A DNA stretch of 64,000 nt from Imbricaverruca yamaguchii. Taxonomy: Eukaryota > Arthropoda > Thecostraca > Neoverrucidae. Within the stretch, counting starts at the first letter, position 1. Each line of letters starts with the position of its first letter. Below the pieces are notes generated by a model. That model searched no databases and was not told the origin of the DNA. It saw only the letters and a program-made list of their open reading frames with translations. Of the stretch, positions 10,754 through 22,700 are shown piece after piece. The DNA lies in assembly GCA_034440575.1 (NCBI GenBank), contig JAOTOL010001560.1, forward strand, positions 248,001 to 312,000, written 5' to 3'. The position numbers and the translations under genes were made by a program.

Positions 10754-13700
10754 GTAAGTGCATAATCGTGTTCAAGTGTGTTGCCGATGGTCCAAATTGC
10801 AGACTAAAAATGTGCGTGCATTGAATGCTGGTGGCGGCTATACTTACAATGTATTGCATTGGCGAATGTATTGCCGCCAAAAAGCAAACAAACGTTTGTA
10901 ACTAAAAGTGTGTAGTATTTACACCGACTGGACCTTCGACAAATTGTCATGAATTCTGGATGATATGAGCAAGTATAGGCCCGACAGCAACCGGAACCAT
11001 ATGGCAAGATGTAGGGTGAACCATTCATGAATATGACAGTTTATTATAGAAATACAAAGAAATAATTACATTTTTTCTCACCTAATGTTTCAATCCTTGG
11101 CATATCTTATTGCTCTTCCATTTTTTGGGTAAACATCTTGTCCCATTTAACCATAATGTAAGCTGGTGCATTTGTTTATATGTGTCTGTTGACTGTACAT
11201 GCAATGATGGTGTCATTGCCCATGTTGCATTAAAATAATGAGTGAAAAAGATTACTCATCTGAACAGGATACTAATAATACTTCCCCACTAACTGCATTG
11301 ATGAGCAGATTTCTTTAGGATGGTCAACAAATTTTGTGGCTATCAACAGACAAATGTGCATTCTATTTATGCTTCCATTTTCTCCAATTCTTGTAATTTT
11401 CCCCATGATTTTTCAACTTATGAAGTGTCAGTGGATATCATTGCCTGCACCAGGTACCTGTCCTCACACAAATCCAAGTATATATATTTATCAAGATAAG
11501 TTCATTTTTTGGGATTAAAAAGAAATAACATGCCTTTTGATGTGATTAAGATGATGTGGCCACTTATTTTCTTTACTAATTATCACTCTTCAGTTGGTAA
11601 AGAAATGCACCATCATAATCTTCACTCCACAAATATTGCCCACTGCCTATAATTATCTATGCCTGGTGTGTCACGGATTTGATAAAGAAGAAATTCAGTA
11701 CTTCATACACACAATTTAATACTCTTGGACATTGAAAACATTATGTTTCTGCCTTAATTAGACATTTATTCTCAAGAAGAGATACTTGCAGGCCAGTGAG
11801 TCAGTAACCTTTGATGAAGTTATGATATTGATAAAGGCACCATTGTAAATGTCATGTATATTTGATCATGTTGTGACCAAAAAAACTTGTTTTGGATGAT
11901 TCTGGTTTTCTGGTTAGGTTAGGTTGTTTATGCAATTATTTATTTATTTAGTTGTTGGTAGACAAACCACATGTATCAGTGTAGGCTTAGCATTTTGGTG
12001 CATTGGTTGTGCTGCAGTATCTTAGATAATCATTAAGCTTTATTTTGAGGACAAACATACAAGTTCATAATTTTTCTAACAACACAATGCCATTCCCAGT
12101 GGGGTTATTTTCTCAAATTGTTGTTGCTGGAATTCCACTGTCACAATATTAAGAATGTATGGAAGCATCTGGGCTATAAGCCACATAACTGTGTCTATGA
12201 CATCAATTGTATCAACCATTGTTGACTCATAGATAATCATATGCAGAGAAAATATGTGGTTGCATTGTCTTAATCACATTGTTAATGATCAATTCTGGTC
12301 AAAGCACCCCAAAGCCCAAATAACTAACTGACATCTTAATGGTAATTGAGATGTCAAAATTGAATGCTGAAGTGGCTTGCATCTGTTGAGTGTCTGTAAT
12401 GAAATTGTTAGTGTGATGCATTGTTTCTAAATGGTAGTCACCATTCCACATTATGTAATGTATTATTTTTGTTTGACCATATTGTATATGCTGTTTGCCT
12501 TGAGCACAAAAAAAGATGTTTTGGGAACAAAAACATATTTAATAATAATTGTTTGGTGAGAAAACCATTCAAAGTTTCAGAACCTTGAGAAGCTAGCAAA
12601 ATCACAGCCTGCTCTCAGGCTTTGTGGGTGCCTTCCTGACCATGTGAACCTGGACTGGTGTTGGACAACTGGTCCATGTTGCTTTGTAAGCAAAATATAA
12701 CCTGACAATGCTTTGCTACCACCATCTCCTTTAATCTGAATGACAAGAGTCTGGGATTAACCTCTACTATCAATACTTGACTGTCTTTGCTGGTGTCTGC
12801 CAATAGTGAATTGTCCCTTCTATACTCTTATGCCCATCCATCCTATACTTGCTCCCTGCTTCCATGCCTTTTCCACCATCCCCTCTGCCTGACATCTCTA
12901 TGCTATCCATGAGATGCTGTTGTGCATCAAAACTTGCACCAATGCAGCATTGGTTGGCTGCTGATGAGTTTCCTTCAATTTCAGGACATAGAAAAGTTAC
13001 ACCCACTCTCCCCAGAGGTGATCAGCAGACAAGCCACAATAAATGTTGGTGAGTGTTGCCCATGGGTACTCCACACATTTTGGATGGGCTTATCATGTGA
13101 TGAATGCTCTTTAGATGAGATTGGCATTCTTGGGTGGATTGTGTGATGTGCTAGGCATGGCAGCTGCTGCACCAATTGCTGTGGGAAAGTGATTGTTGTC
13201 AATTTATAGGTGCAATCCTGCCATTTTCCTTGGTTTTGTTGTGTTCATTTTTTATATTTCCACCAGGAGTAGCATTGGTGCTTCACAGATCATGCTGCCT
13301 GTATCCAGTGGTGTTCTTGCATCAGCACTCTATTAGTACTGCTGATGCATTGCAGTTTTATGAGTAGTGTCATTGTATCATGATGTTATCAGTATTGTTG
13401 AAGTGTTGTGGTTCTCTGGGTGATGTCAGTAGTGTTAGCAGCTGAGTGTAAAATGATAGATGTAATGGACACACTAGTAAAGTCCAAACTCACTCACCCC
13501 AGTTCTATTTGGGACTTTATTGCCATGGATCCATTCATGGGCATACATATATGATAATGCAGGCTTTTTGGATTAAGGGTTGGCCTAACTGCCTAGCCCA
13601 GTTCCTTTCTTGCAGTACTTCCCTTGGCTTGGTTTAGTGTTGCCCTGATTCCCAGTAGCTGAATTATATGTGGGAATCTTCCCCTTCAGAGTTCTGCAGA

Positions 13701-16700
13701 CTATCTGGCGTCGACGACGTTCCTTTATATCCCCACTAATGTCAAAGTACACCCTCTTCTTGTCACCGACATTGGTGTATTGTATGCACTTCCATGTGTG
13801 AATGTGTCAATGGATGCCTTCTAGTAACATATGGGACGAGTTGCCGCAAATCCCGTGTCGATGCCCTGCTTTCTGAGGACTTGTACCATTGGTGTCGTGG
13901 GTATCTATGGCTTCACCCACTGCACAACTGTTCACAAGCTCCACCATCCGTACACGTGCCTCTGCCGACAGGTACTATTGGCCACGTGGCGCACGGGAAG
14001 TCGACGATCGTCAAGGCGTTGTCGGGCGTTCAGACCGTCCGGTTCAAGAACGAGCTGGTGCGCAACATCACCATCAAGCTGGGTGAGAGGTTTAGCTTCT
14101 GCAGCCATTGCTCTGCAGACGGACTGGCGGCCAACAATGGCACCAAGCCAGCTGACCTGGTCACGTTCAGAAGCTATCCGTCTGAGCGCATATAAGTCAG
14201 GGATAGCAAGACATTCAGCAGTCATGTGTGGGAAGTATACTAATGAATTTTAACGAATAGAGCAAAATGGAAATTGTGAATAGATGTTCATAAATTGACG
14301 ATAATTATGGTTTGATGGAGTAATGCTGGATTATTTCGATGGAATTAACGAGGGCATCTTTTTCCTGATAAATTTATGCAGCAATAATATTCAGTCTACA
14401 GTGCCGCCGTGCCTGTGTTCCATATGGCATGGTACAGAACGTGTACGGTCTCGTCGTTGCGTTTCTCATAGTCGTGAGGGTTCGGGATGAATTTCTAGTT
14501 GGTGCCTAATGACGTCAAGACAATTTGGCAGTATGGTTTGGCCAAGTGCATGCAGATAATGATGCAGACAGATGAACACTGCATTCGCTGGCAACATTGT
14601 GGTGGCACAGAATATGTCAGGAAGTGAAAATTGTGAGAGTGCAGTTGTACATTATGAAGTTTGTTCGACATCAGTTTAGCAAGTCAACTCTGTACGCAGG
14701 TCAACACAGGTTCATTGTAGCTGCCACATAAATGTTCAACTCTGTACGCAAGTCAACACAGGTTCATTGTAGCTGCCACATAAATGTAGGCATTTCAGGA
14801 CATTGCTATGCAGCCAATCACATGGTAAAATAAACAATGCCTCACATGCCAGAGCTCCCACAACTTTGTAGGATAAATTGTGCCAAACGTTCCCAGGAAT
14901 TGTTTTATCATGACAACAGTACAGGGTTAAAATAATGGTTTTCCGTTAGGTGTGAGACGTCGAAACGGGCACAGAAAGATGCAAAAATGTGTCATGGAAT
15001 TAGCGTCAATTAAAATGCTTTCGATGCTTTTCAGACTCAAATTTGAGCCAATGGTTTGCACACTTATGACTGTACACTTGTCATTTGCTTTGAGATTCAC
15101 AATTTAGGAGCTATATATTCGGGACTGGGAGAAAATTACCTATACTATAAACTGGTACCGTACACCATATCACATCATAGTTCATCACTTTACTCGAAAT
15201 TACGTTGGAAAATGTTAGTGTATCACTGTTCCTTATTAGGAGCATTAACATGATATTTAGAAGCGAGATAAGGACACACAAAGACTTCACAAGCACGCAT
15301 CATGGAGCAGGATGTCGAAACTTCTTGGAGAAGGATGTCGATTGAGTGTTGAGAAAGTGGTATTTTCCACCTTATTTCACGAATAATTTATCACTGCAAC
15401 AGCATATGAAAAACGCATAATTTTCCACATTGGTGAGGAACACTCGTGCGTATCTCTGGCCGCCGGAGCAGCCCGGGGCCTGTGGTCTCCGGGTATTCGT
15501 GGCAGCGTTTTGTGTGTCGTGTGGGAAGGCTGACTGGAGTGTCTTGGGGGTTAGTCTGATAAACCATTTCGACAATCTGTAGCTAGGTGCTGTCAGGTGA
15601 GGCTTTGTGTGGAGACAGTCAGCTTTTGGTGTCCAGTTAATGGGGTTGGAGCCAAGAGTTGGGTGTCCAGTTTAATATAGCTCCACAGATAATGCAGCGC
15701 CTACATGTAAGCAAGGCAATCTGTTCTTCATGAACAAAGGATTTCTCCTCTTTTAAAGATATTTCCTTTCAACAACACCCTCTTTTAGTTTCGACGTCAT
15801 GCATTTGGAAAATCCTGTGTTTTGAAATAAGAAGCATTGAGTTCTTTGACGAACCTCTGAGCCTGTGCTATGCAACGTCGCGGCACTCCTGTGAAATTTT
15901 CGGGGGGGTGAAGGTTGGCGATGTCGGCGAGTTTCTAACCTGCAGCACTTGACAATGATCCGTGTTTGTTTACCACTGCACCAGTGGTTCCAGATCACAT
16001 GTTGCTCTCGCTGCACATGGTGCATGTCACAGTGGTGTCTTTACGATGCTTCAATGGCTTCAACGCCCATGTTTGATATGGTTGAGTTGCTATATGCAGG
16101 TTGATTGCTGTGTCCATTGACCAGTGAGTGTGCGTTCGCAGCTGTTCTGTGTTCATTATCCAGTGGGTGTGCGTTCTCAGCCGTGCTGTGTCTATTGGTC
16201 AGCGCGTGTGCATTAGCAGCCACTGCTGACTCGCTAGCTCCCCTTTCAGGCTATGCCAACGCCAAGGTGTTCAAGTGCGATAACGAGAGGTGTCATCGCC
16301 CCACGTGCTACGTTGCCGCTGGTTCCTCCAAAGAAGATAGCTTCCCCTGCAGCCGGCCGGCCTGCAATGGACAGTAAGTGTGGCGATGGCCAGGACACGC
16401 TGCCGCGTGGTCGATCTGGTGCCTGTGTCACGGATAGCAGACGTGCAGGGACAGCCGCCGTGTACCTGATGCGTTTGATTTAATTGGCTAAGTGTGAAGG
16501 CGACAGGCGGCGTTGGTGTGGTAGCCGCGGCCTGTGGTGGAGCCTGGAGCTAGGCTATTTGTAGTGCGGGGTTAGCGTGCCCATACTGTCAGCTCGGTGG
16601 AAGAACAGTTCGCTTTTTCATAGACTGCAGGTGTCCGCGACCACAAGTCCGCAATGGGCTCCCGGATTCAGAAGACGAACAAACGAACGCACGAATGAAT

Positions 16701-19700
16701 TATTTCGACCATTTCCGTAGTTTGCAGACAAATGTTAGGAGGAAGGAACATCCTAAAAATGGCATTGCCATGTTACCCAATTCTATGCGAGGCAGAGGAA
16801 TTGTATAGAAAGGATGGCATGGTGTTTGTGGAGGTCTGTGCTTGTGTGTCGTAACTTACGGAAGCGCTCTGACGTCATGTTGGTAATCCGTGCGTTTGTG
16901 TGCGCCAGTTTCCGGTTAATACGGCACGTCTCCTTCGTCGATTGTCCCGGCCACGACATCTTGATGGCCACCATGTTGAACGGAGCCGCCGTCATGGACG
17001 CCGCCTTCCTGCTGGTCGGTCAGTACTCTGTTCTACTGGCGCCCCCAGCTGGTCGGTCAGTGCTCTGTTCTGCTGGCGCCCCCATCTCCTTGCTGGTCGG
17101 TCAGTACTCTGTTGTACTGGCGCCCCCGCCTCCCTGCTGGTCGGTCAGTACTCTGTTCTGCTGGCGCCCCCATCTCCTTGTTGGTCGGTCAGTACTCTGT
17201 TGTACTGGCGCCCCTGCCTCCCTGCTGGTCGGTCAGTACTCTGTTCTGCTGGCGCCCCTGCCTCCCTGCTCGTAGGTCAGTATTCTGTTCTTCTCCCCCC
17301 CCCCCCCACCTTCCTGCTGGTCGGTTAGTGTTGTTATGTTAGCGCCTCCGTCTGAGCCATGCGTCCTGTAGGCCTATATTGCCTACAGCTGGAGTTCCAA
17401 TGTTCAAACTGTCCATGTTGCCCCCGTGGATGACACTTTCCTTTTGATTATCGTTATACCCCGATGCGGCGTCGGTTGCAATACATTCGCCTGTGAAAAG
17501 AATACACATTTTTATAAGGAATGCGGTCGAAGCCTAGTGTGCACTTCAGGCCAACTAAAATCACACAATAAAAATAGTTCTGCTTCCAGTCAACTGACTA
17601 AATTTATGCATTGAGATGCTCGGAAAATCTAGTGTCACCACGGAAAACGAGGTGGAGAGGCAAGTGCACGAGACGTTTTAATCTATGACCTCGGCGACGC
17701 AGTCGGCTGATGCGTCCGCTTCGAGTGTGGGGAGGTCCTTTGGTTAAGCCTGGCCCCAGGCAGACACTTCCTCCGCCAGCTCCCGCCCGGGAGGTGGCGG
17801 TAACTATGGGGTGTTCGCTGTGCCACTAGTGGTGGTGATCGGTGTGTGAACCGGCTGGTGACGGTTGGCATGTGGGCCAGGCCAGGTGATGATCGCTGTG
17901 TGAGCCAGGTGAGGTGATGATTGGTATGTGGGTTGAATGGTGGTGACTGGTTGGTGTGATGATTCCGCGTCTCTGCTCCACAGCTGGAAATGAGTCGTGT
18001 CCCCAGCCGCAGACGTCCGAACATCTGGCCGCCATCGAGATTATGAAGCTACGCCACATTCTCATACTCCAGAACAAGATCGACCTCGTCAAGGAGACCC
18101 AGGCTAAGGAGCAGTATGAGCAGATCCTCAAGTTTGTCCAAGGTTAGTGCTGGAAAATTAGCAGGTAGCAGAGTAGTGCGTGGGGGGGGGTTGGCAACAT
18201 TACTCCCCCATAATTAAAAGCAGGATATTGTGCTCACATTTTCCGGTACTCAGTTTTACAACTGCGTTTTCCCGACCATCCTGACTGCAGTCTATGGGTA
18301 TTGTACGTGTGATTAGTCTTTGAACCTGCGACCCGCGTGCATACTGGATTAGTGGTGCTTGGTGGTTTTGCCTCCTATATGTGTTAAAATACATAATTCA
18401 TGATCGCGTTTATAATTACCAGGATACCAACGCACGATAAGGTAACTAGGTCAAAGTAATCAGGTATTCCCGTTGTTTTATGACTGGCTTGCGACATGTT
18501 TGGTGATTCACGAAGACAGGGGCTCGAAGCCAAAACTGTCCATTGTTGATATTTACATTTTTTATTATCATAAGCATTTGTGCTAAATGACCTCGCAGTC
18601 GGCGCGCCCTTAACCCGCGCACGTCCTGGGGGGGGGGAGATATCTGCCCCCTCCGGTTTTTCCTCATTTTCCGCCAAACTAATCGTGTTAGCAAGGCCAA
18701 ATCTCCCATAGCTGTTCATTGGTCTTTTCCGCATATCCTCATACATTTTTAATACTGGGTCATCTCAGGTCAGGTCACCAGGTCAGGCGAAGTGACCCAG
18801 CTACACTCGGAGTTCTAGGTGGCATAACTTCCACAATAATTGGGCGATTTATTTCAAACTTATAGCATGTCATGATCTCATCAAGGACCATAATATGTAT
18901 ATCTGTTTTTTTCGCAGCATTGACCTTAGGTCAGGTCGCTGCCATGGCTTCCCCATTATAGGGCCATGGTAAAATATACAAATGTTTCCTGGCTACATAT
19001 TTGCGCTCGGAATGATCTCACAACGGTTGTGGCATGTAGATGGAAGCTATGCTCAATGTTACCGCTGACAATTTTGCTCAAGGTCTCTGAGGTCACCTGA
19101 GATCACTACACATTTATACGCATTACATCGCACTGCATTGAGATTGAAAGCTGAAATTACCGTCATTGTGCTTGTATCGTCAAGACGTGTCGATTGATAC
19201 ATTACATGACCACCTTGGGCCTTGACCTGAGTTCGTGACTTCATGACCTTGACCTGAGTTTTGGTTGACCTGGCCTTAAATTACACCGTCTATTGTCGGT
19301 AGCGCATTTCAAGGACTGTCGAATAGTGTTCGCCGTTTGTTTCTATCTGTTCCGGGCCCTGAGCTATGTGTCAATATCTGAGTTGCACCTGATCTGGTCG
19401 AATTTGACCTATGTATAATAACCCAGTAACCTGACTGTTGACCTGAGCGAAAAAATGAACGAAACACTTTCGATGGAGCCAGTCACCAGCTATCCAACGC
19501 CGTTTTCCGTCTGTCGCTAGCTAGCATAGTTCTGGAGATCTTAGGGGTACAGACATCCGCCCCCCCCCCCCCGGACATGCGAAGTTGGCACGGACCTCCG
19601 GACGTGCGAGTGTTAAGCCCAAATGGACATCAATCGATTATCAAAAGCATAAGATAATCTCGCTTAATTCCACGAAGTCCTATATCGAGCCTTGAAGCTA

Positions 19701-22700
19701 ATTTTAGCTGAATTATTTCACCTGATCTGGAGAACACTGTTTTTTGTTTTTATGTGCATTGACAATATTGACCTAAGCTAGAAATGGCGTTCGTTGTGAA
19801 TAGCGTTCGCAGGATGTTTACGATTACGTAATATAACATTATTTATTTTCCTTGATGATCTTCAGATTACTTTTTTTCTGAGTTAAATGACTGGGAAACA
19901 TCTTTGCATTCCTGTAAGCGCGATATGGCCGATTGGTTGGTTATTTGGGCTTAGGGGCGCATCGACTGCTTCGGTCATACAGCGCCCATCGCGATATAGC
20001 TGACGCCGACGGCGACCCGCAGGGACAGTGGCCGAGAGCGCACCCGTTATCCCCATCTCCGCCCAGCTCAAGTACAACATCGAGGTGATCTGCGAGTACA
20101 TCGTGAAGAAGATCCCGGTGCCGGTGCGCGACTTCATGTCGGCGCCGCGGCTCATCGTCATCCGGTCGTTCGACGTCAACAAGCCCGGCTGCGAGGTGGA
20201 CGACCTGAAAGGCGGCGTGGCCGGCGGCTCCATCCTGCGCGGCGTGCTCAAGGTGCGGCGGCCGACAGCCGCGCGGGTCGTGTGCTGCGGCTCGCCCGGC
20301 ACGTGTCTGTGCAGACACGTCACGTGTACGGGCAAACACATCACGTGTCCGGGCAGACTCGTCACGTGTCCGCAGTGATAAATTATTCGTGAAATGGGTG
20401 GAATATACCACTTTATAAATGTTCAATCGACATCCTGCTCCAAGAAGTATCGACATTCTGCTCCTTGAAACCTACATCATCAGCTCGAAATTGCGTCTGA
20501 GGCATCAAAAGCATTTTAAATGACACTGATTCCTTGGCAAATTTCTACATCCTACTGTGCCCGTTTCGACATCTCACACCTAACGAAAAACCAATGTTTT
20601 AACCCTGCGTGTCCGGATAGACACATATCGTGTCCGTCCAGACACATCACGTGTCCGGGCAGACATGTCACGTACGGGTACGTTATTCACGTGTTCGAGC
20701 TCGCATGTCACGTGCCCGATGAAGGGCCAGATATTTCAGGCATTGCTGGATGCGAGCTCTGGATGATAATAACAACCAGATATTCCTTTCGTTCACGCCG
20801 CTGTGTTGGCCCACGTGACCAAGCAACTGTGTGGCGACCGATCCAGTTCATTCGGTCGCCCAGACCGCAATGCGTTGCGGGGCGTATTTGTTCATTCGTC
20901 CTCCGGAGCGCCCAGAACGGTGCAGAATGTCCGGCGCTGGCATGAGCGGACCCGTCACGAGCGGGCGCACGCGCCGAGTGAGCCGACGCCGGCTGTCCGA
21001 CCTGACCTGACCTGACCTGGCTACGGCGCATCGACAGGTGGGCCAGGAGATCGAGGTGCGGCCGGGCATTGTGGAGAAGACGCAGGACGGGAAGCTCAGC
21101 TGCAGGCCCATCTTCTCTCGCATCCTCTCGCTGTTCGCCGAACAGAACGACCTGCAGTTCGCCGTGCCGGGTGGTCTCATCGGTAGGTGGCGCGTCCCGC
21201 ATTGTTCCGTCGATGTTTCCGTTGGGCTTCGTTTGTGTACACAGGGAGCATCGGCGTCGACTAACACTGGCAGTACTAGCTATTGTCATTGCAGATATTT
21301 GCATGAATAGGCGCGATGTGTAAATTTGATGAACGTCAAATTATGTGTGCATGTTGTTTTATGATTAGTGTGCTCCTTTGGCGGCTGGCCTTCGGCCGAT
21401 AGGTTAACGTCAGCTGTTGTCCGGCAGGAGTGGGGACCAAGATTGACCCGACCCTGTGCCGTGCCGACCGCATGGTGGGTCACGTGCTGGGTGCCGTCGG
21501 CGCGTTGCCGGACATCTTCACCGAGCTGGAAATCTCGCTGTTCCTGCTGCGCCGACTACTGGGCGTGCGCACTGAGGGCGACAAGAAGGGTGCCAGGGTA
21601 AGGCGTGATGGTCCTGACTGTAGTAAGGTGCCAGGGTAAGGCGTGGTGGTCCTGACTGTAGTAAGGTGCCAGGGTAAGGCGTGTTGGTCCTGGCTTAGTA
21701 AGGTGCCAGGGTAAGGCGTGGTGGTCCTGACTGTAGTAAGGTGCTAGGGTAAGGCATGGTAGTCCTGGCTGTAGTAAGGTGCCAGGGTAAGGCGTGGTGG
21801 TCCTGGCTGTAATAAGGTGCCAGAGTAAGGCGTGGTGGTCCTGGCTGTAGTAAGGTGCCAGGGTAAGGCATGGTGGTCCTAGCTGTAGTAAGGTGCCAGG
21901 GTAAGGTGTGGTGGTCCTGGCTGTAATAAGGTGCCAGAGTAAGGCGTGGTGGTCCTGGCTGTAGTAAGGTGCCAGGGTAAGGCGTGGTGGTCCTGGCTGT
22001 AGTAAGGTGCCAGGGTAAGGTGTGGTGGTCCTGGCTGTAATAAGGTGCCAGAGTAAGGCGTGGTGGTCCTGGCTGTAGTAAGGTGCCAGGGTAAGGCGTG
22101 GTGGTCCTGGCTGTAATAAGGTGCCAGGGTAAGGCATGGTGGTCCTAGCTGTAGTAAGGTGCCAGGGTAAGGTGTGGTGGTCCTGGCTGTAATAAGGTGC
22201 CAGAGTAAGGCGTGGTGGTCCTGGCTGTAGTAAGGTGCCAGGGTAAGGTGTGGTGGTCCTGGCTGTAGTAAGGTGCCAGGGTAAGGCGTGGTGGCCTGTG
22301 AATAAGGTGCGTTGTCAGGGTAAGGTGTGGTGGTCCTGGCTGTAGTACGGTGCCAGGGTAAGGTGTGGTGGTCCTGGCGGGTGGGCGCCAGGGTGAGGCA
22401 TAAGGATTTTGTGTGAAATTCGTGATGTGAGGGAGTGACTGGTATGTTGAGGTACGGCACACACGCGGGAAGCTTGGGTGAACTGACGTCGGCGATCTCG
22501 GCCGCCCAGGTGCAAAAGCTGACCAAGAACGAGGTGCTCATGGTGAACATCGGGTCCCTGTCGACCGGCTGCCGCGTGCTGGCCATCAAGGCCGATCTGG
22601 CCAAGATATCGCTCACGTCCCCCGTCTGCACCGAAGTCGGCGAGAAGATCGCCCTGTCGCGCCGCGTCGAGAAGCACTGGAGGTGAGTGGGAGGACGTCT

